The translations under genes were made by a program, and so were the position numbers. The notes below the pieces were generated by a model. That model was given only the letters and a program-made list of their open reading frames with translations, did not search any database and was not told the DNA's origin. This document shows positions 22,151 through 30,242 of a stretch of DNA of 32,545 nucleotides, one piece after another; within the stretch, counting starts at the first letter, position 1, and each line of letters starts with the position of its first letter. Source of the DNA: Hydrogenophilales bacterium. GTDB lineage: Bacteria; Pseudomonadota; Gammaproteobacteria; Burkholderiales; Thiobacillaceae. The stretch covers positions 1-32,545 of the forward strand of contig JAGXGP010000077.1 of NCBI GenBank assembly GCA_024636775.1, written 5' to 3'.

Positions 22151-24841
22151 ATGTCTGTTGTTTCATCTGTCTGTTGTTATTGCGGCACCGGTTGCGGGGT
22201 GTTGATCGAGTCGGACGCGGGGAAGATTACCGGTGTGCGCGGCGACCCCGCGCATCCGGCCAACCTGGGCAAGCTGTGCACCAAGGGCGCGACGTTGGCC
22301 TTGTCGGCGCAGGCGTCGGGCCGTGCGCTGTATCCCGAGTTACGTGCCGACAAGGCATCGCCGCGCCAGCGTGTGAGCTGGGACGCGGCGCTGGATCATG
22401 CGGCTGACAAATTCGCCGCGATCATTCGCGAGCATGGGCCGGACGCGGTGGGATTTTATATTTCGGGCCAATTGCTGACCGAGGATTACTACGTCTTCAA
22501 CAAGCTCGCCAAGGGCTTGATCGGCACCAATAATATCGACACCAATTCACGCTTGTGCATGTCCAGTGCGGTGTCGGGTTACAAGGTCACCTTGGGCGCG
22601 GACGCACCGCCGGGCTGTTACGATGATATCAATCATGCAGGCACACTGTTCATCACCGGGTCGAACACAGCGTTTGCGCATCCGATCCTGTTTCGTCGCA
22701 TCGAGGCTGCGCGCAAGGCCAATCCCAACCAAAAACTGATCGTGGTGGACCCGCGCCGCACCGACACCGCGGTGGAGGCCGATCTGCATCTGGCGATTTT
22801 GCCGGGTACGGATGTCGCGCTGTATCACGCCATGCTGAACGTGATGCTGTGGGAAGAACTGATCGACCGCGATTACATTGCCGCCCACACCGAAGGCTGG
22901 GCGCAGCTGCGCGAAACCGTGCGCGAATACACGCCTGAGAAAGCCGCCACGATTTGTGGCGTGGCGGCCGCCGATATCGTGCAGGCCGCGCGCTGGTTCG
23001 CCGCCGGGCCGACACTGTCGCTGTACTGCCAGGGTCTGAATCAATCGACCTGTGGCGTCGACAAGAACGCGACGCTGATCAACCTGCATCTGGCTACGGG
23101 AAATATTGGCAAGCCGGGCGCGGCGCCGTTGTCGCTCACCGGGCAACCCAATGCCATGGGCGGGCGCGAAGTGGGTGGCATGGCCAATCTGCTGTCGGCA
23201 CATCGCGACATGAACAACCCCGAACATCGCGCCGAAGTCGCCCGGCTGTGGGGCGTGGCGTCCGTGCCCGAGCAACCCGGCAAGACCGCAGTGGAAATGT
23301 TCGAGGCGGTGCGCAAGGGTGAAATCAAGGCGTTGTGGATTGCTTGCACCAACCCCGCGCAATCCTTGCCCAACCAGAAGCTGGTGCAGGAAGCCTTGCA
23401 GGCTGCGGAATTCGTGGTGGTGCAGGAAGCGTTTATTGATACCGAAACGGTGCAGTTCGCCGACCTGTTGCTGCCTGCTGCAGCGTGGGGCGAGCGCGAG
23501 GGAACGCTGACCAATTCTGAACGGCGCATTTCGCATGTGTGCGCGGCTGTTTCTCCGCCAGGTGAGGCGCGTCCCGATTACCAGGCGGTGGTCGAATTCG
23601 CGTGGAAGCTCGGCGCTGCGCTGGGGCAGGATGGCAAGCGGCTGTTTCCCTATGTGTGTCCCGAAGATATATTCAATGAACATCGCGAATCAACCCGTGG
23701 CCGCGATCTCGATATCACCGGCTTAAGCTACGCCATGCTCGACGCCAGCCCACAACAATGGCCGTTGCCGGAAGGCACCTCTGCGGACCAAGCGCGCCTG
23801 TATGCAGACGGCGTGTTTCAGACGCCTAGCGGCCGGGCGCAATTTCACAACGCGACGTATTGTCAGGTGTCCGAGCCGACCGATGCGCGCTTTCCGTTCC
23901 ATCTGAATACCGGACGCTTGCGCGACCAGTGGCATGGCATGAGCCGTACCGGTCTGGTGTCGCGGCTGTATGCCCACGTCGAAGAACCGCTGCTGTCGAT
24001 GAACGGCAAGGACATGGAGCGCCGCAAGATGCAGGACGGCGATCTAGTGCGGGTCAAAAGCCGGCGTGGCAGCCTTGTCATCAAGGTGCAGGCCAGTGAT
24101 GAATTACGGAGCAGCCAGATCTTCATGCCCATGCACTGGGGTGGGCGCTTCATGGCCGGAATGGGGGTGAATGCGTTAACGCTTGACGCGTTTGATCCGG
24201 TCTCAAAACAACCCGAACTCAAGCATGCTGCGGTGCAGGTGGAAAAGGTCACGCTGCCGTATCGGCGCACGATCATGCGACGGGGTGATGGGGCGACCTT
24301 GCTACGGCTTGCGCAGCCTTTTATCGCGCACTTTGACTACGCCACCGCTACCCTCACTGGGCGTGACAACAGTGTGCTGGTGTTTGAGACGGCGGGTGAA
24401 GGTCCGCTGGCCGAATCACTGGTGCAGGAAATGGACATCGCGTTTGGGCTGGATGATCCGTTGCTGACGATGAACTACCAGGATGCACGTCGCGGCATCT
24501 GGAAAAAAGCGCGGGTGGAAGACGGCGTGATTACCGGCGCGCGTCTCTCCGGCGAAACCGCCGCACGTGACTGGCTCAAGCGCCTGATTGCCGATGGTGC
24601 ACCGGCCATGGCGGTGCGGAACTGGCTGCTGGCACCGGTTGAACAACCGCCGGACGGACAAGCTGGACGGGGTCGAGTTGTATGTAATTGTCTCAACGTG
24701 GCCGAGCCCGACATCGTCGCGGCGATTGCCGGCGGCGCGGATCTTGCCGCGCTGCAGTTCACGCTTAAATGCGGCACCGAATGCGGCTCGTGTGTGCCGG
24801 AGCTGAAACGCATGCTTGCCACAAATCGGGTGGCCGTATGA
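22151..24841 (+). CDS. nasA: Assimilatory nitrate reductase, catalytic subunit
   Basis: This 896-residue cytoplasmic molybdoenzyme reduces nitrate to nitrite for biosynthesis. The N-terminal [4Fe-4S] cluster is held by CCYCGTGCGV and the later LCTKG cysteine. The bis-MGD cofactor region includes DTNSRLCMSSAV (likely Mo-ligand cysteine) and GQPNAMGGREVGGMANLL, and the C-terminal molybdopterin-binding domain starts near FPFHLNTGRLRDQWHGMSRTG. From about residue 843 a BFD-like [2Fe-2S] domain is fused (VVCNCLNVAEPDIVAAI, LKCGTECGSCVPELKRM), as in many NasA proteins. The track start at 22040 is too early; the ATG at 22151 follows AGGAGCGGTT and gives the expected N-terminus. It heads a unit with ybiB, behind a sigma-54 promoter and NtrC-like sites. 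Confidence 0.96.
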   Translation: MSVVSSVCCYCGTGCGVLIESDAGKITGVRGDPAHPANLGKLCTKGATLALSAQASGRALYPELRADKASPRQRVSWDAALDHAADKFAAIIREHGPDAVGFYISGQLLTEDYYVFNKLAKGLIGTNNIDTNSRLCMSSAVSGYKVTLGADAPPGCYDDINHAGTLFITGSNTAFAHPILFRRIEAARKANPNQKLIVVDPRRTDTAVEADLHLAILPGTDVALYHAMLNVMLWEELIDRDYIAAHTEGWAQLRETVREYTPEKAATICGVAAADIVQAARWFAAGPTLSLYCQGLNQSTCGVDKNATLINLHLATGNIGKPGAAPLSLTGQPNAMGGREVGGMANLLSAHRDMNNPEHRAEVARLWGVASVPEQPGKTAVEMFEAVRKGEIKALWIACTNPAQSLPNQKLVQEALQAAEFVVVQEAFIDTETVQFADLLLPAAAWGEREGTLTNSERRISHVCAAVSPPGEARPDYQAVVEFAWKLGAALGQDGKRLFPYVCPEDIFNEHRESTRGRDLDITGLSYAMLDASPQQWPLPEGTSADQARLYADGVFQTPSGRAQFHNATYCQVSEPTDARFPFHLNTGRLRDQWHGMSRTGLVSRLYAHVEEPLLSMNGKDMERRKMQDGDLVRVKSRRGSLVIKVQASDELRSSQIFMPMHWGGRFMAGMGVNALTLDAFDPVSKQPELKHAAVQVEKVTLPYRRTIMRRGDGATLLRLAQPFIAHFDYATATLTGRDNSVLVFETAGEGPLAESLVQEMDIAFGLDDPLLTMNYQDARRGIWKKARVEDGVITGARLSGETAARDWLKRLIADGAPAMAVRNWLLAPVEQPPDGQAGRGRVVCNCLNVAEPDIVAAIAGGADLAALQFTLKCGTECGSCVPELKRMLATNRVAV

Positions 24842-24869
24842 ATGTCATATATTTGATGTGTGACCAGCC

Positions 24870-25835
24870 ATGAACTACGCCACCCTCATTCGCCAGATCG
24901 AAACCGGCGAGGCCATCGACTTTACCGAGGCACGCGCGCTGGGTGCCGCCTTGCTCGACGGTGGCGTGCCGGAACTGGAAACCGCAGCGTTTCTGGTCGC
25001 CTTCAATCAGCATGATCCGGGACCGGATGCCTGGCTGGGTTTGCATGCCGCACTCTCTGAGCGTCTACCGGATTTGGCGGCACCGCCTGGACCTTATCGC
25101 ACTGTGGTGCTGCCGGCTTATCATGGCGTGCGCGCGCTTCCACATCTCACGCCGTTGCTGGCGCTGCTGCTGAAAAGTTTTGGCGTGCCGGTGCTGATAC
25201 ATGGTGTGCTCGAGGGCGGCGGGGGCGTGGCGGCAGCCTATGTGCTGCGCGAGCTGGGCATCATGCCGTGCAGCACCACGGCGCAGGTCAATGCGGGACT
25301 GCGCGATGAGGGCCTGGCATTTGCGCCAGTGGCCTTGCTGAATCCGGGGCTGGCATCCTTGCTGGCGTTACGTGGGCGTCTTGGTATCGATGGCTGGGTG
25401 ACGCGGTTGGTGATCATGGCCGATGTGCTAGGCGAGCGCTCGGTTCGGGTCACGCCGACTTCGTCTGCGAAAGACCTGGCCATGATGCGTGAGGTGCTGC
25501 AGGCGCTGGGTGGCCATGCGCTGCTGATGCAGGGCTGCGAGGGCGAAGCATTTGCCAATCCGTTTCAACGGCCTGACATGATGCTGGTGCAGGACGGGCA
25601 GGTGCAGCAACTATACGACGCACAATCGACATCTTCTCCGTTGGCCAATCTGCCCGCGCTTGATGCGCGTGCGACGGGCGCCTGGACCAGCGAGGTGTTA
25701 CACGATCACCTGTCGCTGCCCTTGCCGATCCGCAATCAATTGGCCGCGTGCCTGTATGGTGCGGGCTACACCGAAGACCTCAATCAGGCACGCGCGATTA
25801 CCGCGATCAACGGCTTCGGTCGGGTGGCTGCGTAG
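24870..25835 (+). CDS. ybiB: YbiB/TrpD2-like protein of the anthranilate phosphoribosyltransferase fold
   Basis: This 321-residue protein is homologous in fold to TrpD. Visible features are the N-terminal helical part (EAIDFTEARALGAALLDGGVPELETAAFLVAF), the glycine-rich loop region replaced by HGVLEGGGGVAAAYVLRELGI, and the TrpD-like core RVTPTSSAKDLAMMREVLQALGGHALLMQGCEGEAF. E. coli YbiB lacks anthranilate phosphoribosyltransferase activity, binds nucleic acids and is LexA-regulated, so tryptophan synthesis is not the likely role. It begins 28 bases after the nasA stop and is probably co-transcribed under nitrogen control. Similar pairings with nitrate genes are known to me from other betaproteobacteria, but the functional link is not understood. 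Confidence 0.86.
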   Translation: MNYATLIRQIETGEAIDFTEARALGAALLDGGVPELETAAFLVAFNQHDPGPDAWLGLHAALSERLPDLAAPPGPYRTVVLPAYHGVRALPHLTPLLALLLKSFGVPVLIHGVLEGGGGVAAAYVLRELGIMPCSTTAQVNAGLRDEGLAFAPVALLNPGLASLLALRGRLGIDGWVTRLVIMADVLGERSVRVTPTSSAKDLAMMREVLQALGGHALLMQGCEGEAFANPFQRPDMMLVQDGQVQQLYDAQSTSSPLANLPALDARATGAWTSEVLHDHLSLPLPIRNQLAACLYGAGYTEDLNQARAITAINGFGRVAA

Positions 25836-25858
25836 TTTTCGTGCACGGTTTGCGGGCG

Positions 25859-25875
25859 AGCACCTTGATGGTGCA
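25859..25875 (+). promoter_or_regulatory. NtrC-like site upstream of nirB
   Basis: GCACC-TTGAT-GGTGC is a perfect dyad matching the core of the NtrC consensus TGCACC-N5-GGTGCA. Its centre is about 109 bases before the start site predicted from the sigma-54 promoter at 25950. Confidence 0.62.
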
Positions 25876-25949
25876 GGTTTCGGTAATCCGTTTCAGTTAT
25901 AAATCCACAATCCCTTTGTAAACAGGCCTTCCAGGCAATATTAGCTGTC

Positions 25950-25965
25950 TGGCATAAAGGTTGCT
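25950..25965 (+). promoter_or_regulatory. Sigma-54 promoter of the nirBD operon
   Basis: TGGCAT-AAAGG-TTGCT matches the consensus TGGCAC-N5-TTGCW at ten of eleven fixed positions, with GG-N10-GC spacing. The start site is expected near 25976, giving a leader of about 85 bases. Confidence 0.75.
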
Positions 25966-26006
25966 TTCTTAAGGGGGAAGGGTGCGCGTCGCCCGCAGAG
26001 GTCGTC

Positions 26007-26028
26007 GACCGCAGTAACGACTGCGGTC
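26007..26028 (+). promoter_or_regulatory. Leader hairpin before nirB
   Basis: GACCGCAG pairs with CTGCGGTC around a six-base loop TAACGA inside the predicted nirB leader. There is no T run. Nitrate-responsive NasR/ANTAR systems bind paired hexaloop hairpins in such leaders, but I see only one clear hairpin and the loop does not show the usual A1/G4 pattern, so antitermination is a weak possibility. Confidence 0.4.
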
Positions 26029-26062
26029 ATCAAGTTCAAGTCTTAATGTTTGGAGTAGTGGG

Positions 26063-28519
26063 ATGGATATGAGTGAACCCATGGACAAAGGTCCGAAGAT
26101 GAAACTGGTGATGGTGGGCAATGGCATGGCCGGTGTGCGCACGCTGGAAGAATTGTTGAAGCTGGCCCCCGATCTCTACGACATAACCGTGTTCGGTGCC
26201 GAGCCGCATCCCAACTACAACCGCATTCTTTTGTCGCCGGTGCTGGCGGGCGAGCAGACGGTGAACGACATCGTGCTGAACCCGCTCGACTGGTATAGCG
26301 ATAACCATATCACCCTGCATGTGGGCAAGAAGGTGGTCAAGATTGACCGCAACGCGCGTGCAGTCGAGACCGAAGATGGTACTTCCGCCGAATACGATCG
26401 CCTGCTGCTGGCCACGGGTTCCAATCCTTTCATCTTGCCGGTGCCCGGTTCCGATCTTGAAGGCGTGATCAGCTTCCGTGACATCGCCGACGTCGACGCC
26501 ATGGTTCAGGCCTCGAGCAAGTACCGGCACGCCGTCGTCATCGGCGGCGGGCTGCTCGGCCTGGAAGCCGCCAATGGTCTGATGAAGCGCGGAATGGATG
26601 TGACTGTGGTGCACATCGGACCGTGGCTGATGGAACGTCAGCTCGACGAGCCGGCAGCGCGTCTGCTGCAAAAAAGCCTCGAAGCCAAAGGCATGAAATT
26701 CCTGCTGCAAAAGCAGACCGCAGAACTGGTAAAAGGTGCGTCGGGTCGCGTGTCTGAAATCAAGTTCAAGGATGGAGACATTGCGCCTGCCGATCTGGTG
26801 GTGATGGCGGTTGGTATTCGCCCCAACACCGAACTCGCCGAATCATCCGGCCTGCATTGCAACCGCGGCATCGTGGTCAACGACACCATGCAGACATTTG
26901 ATCCGCGCATCTATTCCATCGGCGAATGCGCGGCACACCGCGGCATCGCCTACGGTCTGGTCGCGCCGCTGTTCGAGCAAGCCAAGGTGTGCGCCAACCA
27001 TCTGGCGCATTACGGCATCGGCCGCTACGAAGGCTCGGTCACCTCGACCAAGCTCAAGGTCACCGGCATTGATTTGTTCTCTGCGGGCGATTTTGTCGGC
27101 GGCGAAGGCACCGAATCGATTCTCTATTCCGACCCCATCGGCGGCGTTTACAAAAAGCTCGTCATCAAGGACAACAAGCTGGTCGGCGGCGTGATGTACG
27201 GCGATACTGTCGACGGCAGCTGGTATTTCTCGTTGCTGCGCGACGGCAAGAACGTCAGCGAGTTGCGCGATCACTTGATGTTCGGCCAGGACCATTGCGG
27301 CAACCTGGGTCACGGTGGCATCAACAAGGCCGCCACGATGACCGACGACATGGAAGTCTGCGGTTGTAACGGCGTGTGCAAGGGCGACATCGTCAAGGCG
27401 ATTCGCGAGAAGGGCCTGTTCACATTGGAAGACGTGCGCAAGCACACCAAGGCCTCGAGCTCGTGCGGGTCGTGTACCGGCCTGGTCGAGCAGATTCTGG
27501 CCGTGACCGCCGGCGGCGATTATTCCGCCACCCCCAAAACCAAATCGATGTGCGGTTGTACCGATCACCCGCACGAAGAAGTGCGTGCGGCGATCAAGCA
27601 GAACAAGCTGCTGTCGATTCCACAGGTCATGGAATTCATGGAATGGCGTACCCCCAACGGTTGCGCAAGCTGCCGCCCGGCGCTGAACTATTACCTGCTT
27701 TCAACCTGGCCGGGTGAAGCTGAAGATGATCCACAGTCGCGTTTCATCAATGAGCGCGCGCACGCCAACATTCAGAAAGACGGAACCTATTCGGTGATCC
27801 CGCGGATGTGGGGCGGCAACACCACGCCGTCCGAACTGCGCCGCATTGCCACGGTGGCCGAGAAGTACAACATCCCGACGGTGCACGTCACCGGCGGTCA
27901 GCGCATCGACTTGCTTGGCGTAAAGAAAGAAGACCTGCCGAAAGTGTGGGCCGACCTCGACATGCCGTCTGGTCATGCCTACGGCAAGGCGTTGCGCACG
28001 GTGAAGACTTGTGTCGGTTCGGAGTGGTGTCGTTTTGGCACCCAGAATTCGACTCAAATGGGTATCGATCTGGAAAAGGCCTTTTTCAAAATGTGGGCGC
28101 CGCACAAGGTCAAGCTCGCCGTATCGGGTTGCCCGCGTAACTGCGCCGAAGTCGCGATCAAGGACGTCGGCATCATCGGTGTCGATTCCGGCTGGGAAAT
28201 TTACGTGGCTGGCAACGGTGGCATCAAGACCGAAGTTGCACAGTTTCTGGTCAAGGTGAAAACCGACCAGGAAGTGATGGAGTATTCGGGCGCATTCTTG
28301 CAGCTCTATCGTGAAGAAGCGCGCTACCTGGATCGAACGGTTCACTACGTCGAGCGCGTCGGCCTGGATTACGTGAAGAAGAAAATCCTTGATGACCACG
28401 AAGGCCGCCGCGCGTTGTACGAGCGCTTGATTTTCTCGCTGTCGGTTGAACGCGACCCGTGGGTCGAGCGTGCCAAGGAAGGCAAGCTCAAGCACGAGTT
28501 CGAAGCGCTGACTGTGTAA
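26063..28519 (+). CDS. nirB: Assimilatory NAD(P)H nitrite reductase, large subunit
   Basis: This 818-residue cytoplasmic flavo-siroheme enzyme reduces nitrite to ammonium with six electrons from NAD(P)H. Order of domains: an FAD/NAD(P) reductase (MKLVMVGNGMAGVRTLEELL; HAVVIGGGLLGLEAANGLM), a BFD-like [2Fe-2S] region near 432-470 (CGCNGVCKGD, SSCGSC) with a second cysteine set near 495-545 (CGCTDHPHEEV, NGCASCRPAL), and the siroheme/[4Fe-4S] sulfite-reductase-type domain with TCVGSEWCRFGTQNS near 648 and SGCPRNCAEVAIKDVG near 688. The cluster ligands are complete. The start has GGAG upstream. It is the first gene of the nirB-nirD-transporter unit behind a sigma-54 promoter. Confidence 0.97.
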   Translation: MDMSEPMDKGPKMKLVMVGNGMAGVRTLEELLKLAPDLYDITVFGAEPHPNYNRILLSPVLAGEQTVNDIVLNPLDWYSDNHITLHVGKKVVKIDRNARAVETEDGTSAEYDRLLLATGSNPFILPVPGSDLEGVISFRDIADVDAMVQASSKYRHAVVIGGGLLGLEAANGLMKRGMDVTVVHIGPWLMERQLDEPAARLLQKSLEAKGMKFLLQKQTAELVKGASGRVSEIKFKDGDIAPADLVVMAVGIRPNTELAESSGLHCNRGIVVNDTMQTFDPRIYSIGECAAHRGIAYGLVAPLFEQAKVCANHLAHYGIGRYEGSVTSTKLKVTGIDLFSAGDFVGGEGTESILYSDPIGGVYKKLVIKDNKLVGGVMYGDTVDGSWYFSLLRDGKNVSELRDHLMFGQDHCGNLGHGGINKAATMTDDMEVCGCNGVCKGDIVKAIREKGLFTLEDVRKHTKASSSCGSCTGLVEQILAVTAGGDYSATPKTKSMCGCTDHPHEEVRAAIKQNKLLSIPQVMEFMEWRTPNGCASCRPALNYYLLSTWPGEAEDDPQSRFINERAHANIQKDGTYSVIPRMWGGNTTPSELRRIATVAEKYNIPTVHVTGGQRIDLLGVKKEDLPKVWADLDMPSGHAYGKALRTVKTCVGSEWCRFGTQNSTQMGIDLEKAFFKMWAPHKVKLAVSGCPRNCAEVAIKDVGIIGVDSGWEIYVAGNGGIKTEVAQFLVKVKTDQEVMEYSGAFLQLYREEARYLDRTVHYVERVGLDYVKKKILDDHEGRRALYERLIFSLSVERDPWVERAKEGKLKHEFEALTV

Positions 28520-28588
28520 AGAAGCTGCTTACCGTTGGCGTGTAGGCTCGCCGCCCACGCCATGCGAAATATTCTAAAGGACGAAACA

Positions 28589-28900
28589 ATGAGTAGTTGG
28601 TTGAAAGTATGCAGTCTTGAAGAGATTCCCCCGCTGGGAGCCCGCGTGGTGCGTCACGGCGATATCGATATCGCCGTGTTCCGCACAACCGACGATGAAG
28701 TGTTTGCAGTAAAGGATCGCTGTCCGCACAAAGGCGGTCCGTTGTCGCAGGGCATTGTTCACGGCAAAAGCGTGACCTGCCCACTCCACGGCTGGAATCT
28801 TGAACTCGCCACCGGTTGCGCAACCGCACCGGACGAAGGCTGCGCACAAAAATACGAAACCAAACTTGAGTCTGGCGTGATTCATCTGAACTTGGCTTAA
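28589..28900 (+). CDS. nirD: Nitrite reductase small subunit, Rieske-type
   Basis: This 103-residue protein has a Rieske [2Fe-2S]-like fold, with CPHKGGPLS and CPLHGWNLEL in the ligand positions, so both Cys-His pairs are present. In contrast, E. coli NirD lacks the cluster ligands; here the full set suggests a bound cluster. It partners NirB in nitrite reduction. The track ORF starts at 28535, but the ATG at 28589 (MSSWLKVCSLEEIPPLGARVV) has AAAGGA upstream and gives the standard length. It lies 69 bases after nirB and 33 before the transporter gene. Confidence 0.94.
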   Translation: MSSWLKVCSLEEIPPLGARVVRHGDIDIAVFRTTDDEVFAVKDRCPHKGGPLSQGIVHGKSVTCPLHGWNLELATGCATAPDEGCAQKYETKLESGVIHLNLA

Positions 28901-28933
28901 ATAGAAAAATAAACTCTCTCCGAGGAATCTGTC

Positions 28934-30145
28934 ATGACACGCGACTTCTGGAAGTCGGGGCATACGCCTACGCTGCTGTCTGCTTTTTTGTATTTCGACA
29001 TCGCCTTCATGGTGTGGGTGATGTTGGGTCCGCTGGGCGTGCAGATTGCCGCCACGCTGGGGCTTACCGCCGCGCAAAAAGGCATGATGGTAGCCACACC
29101 TGTTCTGGCGGGTGCGTTGTTGCGCATCCTGATGGGCCTGCTGGTTGACCATCTCAAGCCGAAGAAAGCCGGGCTGATCGGGCAAGTCGTGGTGATGGCT
29201 GCACTGCTCTGGGCCTGGCTGTTTGGTATTCACAGTTACCGCGAAATTCTCATTCTGGGCGCAGCACTCGGCTTTGCCGGGGCGTCATTTGCCGTGGCCT
29301 TGCCGTTGGCTTCCCGCTGGTATCCCCCGCAGCATCAAGGCACGGCGTTGGGCATTGCGGGTGCGGGCAACTCGGGCACTGTGATTGCTGCCTTGCTGGC
29401 ACCAGGCCTGGCCATGGCCTATGGCTGGGGCAATGTATTCGGACTGGCACTGATCCCGGTGGGTATGGCTTTTCTGGTGTATCTGTTTTTTGCCAAGGAT
29501 GCCCCCGACTGCCCGCCACCCAAATCCTTGCACCAGTACCTGAACGTGCTGAAAGATCGTGACGCCTGGTGGTTCATGTTTTTCTATTTCGTGACATTCG
29601 GCGGCTTTGTTGGTCTGGCTTCCAGCCTGACTATTTACTTCAATGACCAGTACGGCATGACGCCCGTACACGCAGGCTATTTCACCGCAGCCTGTGTGTT
29701 CGCCGGGTCCATGGTGCGCCCCATGGGTGGCATGCTGGCCGATCGCATTGGTGGCATTCGCACTCTGTTGGTGATGTATCTGCTGGCCGGTGTGTTCCTC
29801 ATTGCCGTCAGCTTTGGTGCGGCCAGCGCATGGGTGGCGCTGACCGGATTCATGTTGGCCATGGCTAGCCTGGGTGCGGGTAACGGTGCGGTATTCCAGT
29901 TGGTGCCGCAACGCTTCCGCAAGGAAATCGGCGTCATGACCGGCATGGTCGGCATGGCGGGTGGCGTGGGTGGCTTCTATCTCGCTGCCAGCCTGGGTTA
30001 CATCAAGGGTCAAACAGGCAATTATCAAATTGGCCTGCTGATTTTTGCCGGCTTGTGCTTTGTCGCGCTGGTTGGGCTGGCCGTGGTGAAACAGCGCTGG
30101 CGTACCACCTGGGGTGCCGCCGCGATTTCCGGTGCGCGCATCTGA
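28934..30145 (+). CDS. NarK/NasA-type nitrate/nitrite transporter (MFS)
   Basis: This 403-residue inner-membrane protein of the nitrate/nitrite porter family has about 12 helices. The nitrate signature GIAGAGNSGT lies near residue 139 and a second glycine-rich stretch, LGAGNGAVFQLVPQRF, lies in the C-terminal half. The MFS loop between helices 2 and 3 reads GLLVDHLKPKKAGLIG, and the equivalent in the second half is GMLADRIGGIRTLL. It begins with the family-typical RDFWKSGHTPTLLSAFLYFDIAFMVWV. It imports nitrate for the reductases encoded beside it. CGAGGAA precedes the ATG. A long hairpin follows the stop before the kinase gene. Confidence 0.95.
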   Translation: MTRDFWKSGHTPTLLSAFLYFDIAFMVWVMLGPLGVQIAATLGLTAAQKGMMVATPVLAGALLRILMGLLVDHLKPKKAGLIGQVVVMAALLWAWLFGIHSYREILILGAALGFAGASFAVALPLASRWYPPQHQGTALGIAGAGNSGTVIAALLAPGLAMAYGWGNVFGLALIPVGMAFLVYLFFAKDAPDCPPPKSLHQYLNVLKDRDAWWFMFFYFVTFGGFVGLASSLTIYFNDQYGMTPVHAGYFTAACVFAGSMVRPMGGMLADRIGGIRTLLVMYLLAGVFLIAVSFGAASAWVALTGFMLAMASLGAGNGAVFQLVPQRFRKEIGVMTGMVGMAGGVGGFYLAASLGYIKGQTGNYQIGLLIFAGLCFVALVGLAVVKQRWRTTWGAAAISGARI

Positions 30146-30167
30146 GGATCACGTCCGAGCAGGCTTA

Positions 30168-30210
30168 GGGGTCTGATCCTGGCGCCAATACAGCGCCAGG
30201 ATCATGCCCC
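30168..30210. repeat. Long intergenic hairpin between the nitrate transporter and kinase genes
   Basis: GATCCTGGCGC (30175-30185) pairs perfectly with GCGCCAGGATC (30193-30203) around a seven-base loop. Flanking GGGG and CCCC extend the stem across a three-base internal loop. No T run follows. It may be a REP-like element or a structure protecting the upstream nirBD-transporter mRNA. Confidence 0.65.
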
Positions 30211-30216
30211 TATAAT
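30211..30216 (+). promoter_or_regulatory. TATAAT, possible -10 element for the kinase/phosphatase gene
   Basis: A perfect TATAAT lies 26 bases before the ATG, directly after the hairpin. The -35 region would fall inside the hairpin and has no TTGACA-like sequence, so this internal promoter is tentative. Confidence 0.35.
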
Positions 30217-30242
30217 CGCCAGACTGCACTCACCTTATCGCC

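Noticed and set aside
22547-23683. 378-aa minus-strand ORF
   Set aside because: It is antisense to nasA and has the His/Arg/Gln-rich composition typical of a reverse-frame shadow in GC-rich DNA.
26007-26028. ANTAR/NasR-type paired hairpin in the nirB leader
   Set aside because: Only one clear hairpin is present and its loop TAACGA lacks the expected A1 and G4, so I list it only as a leader hairpin.
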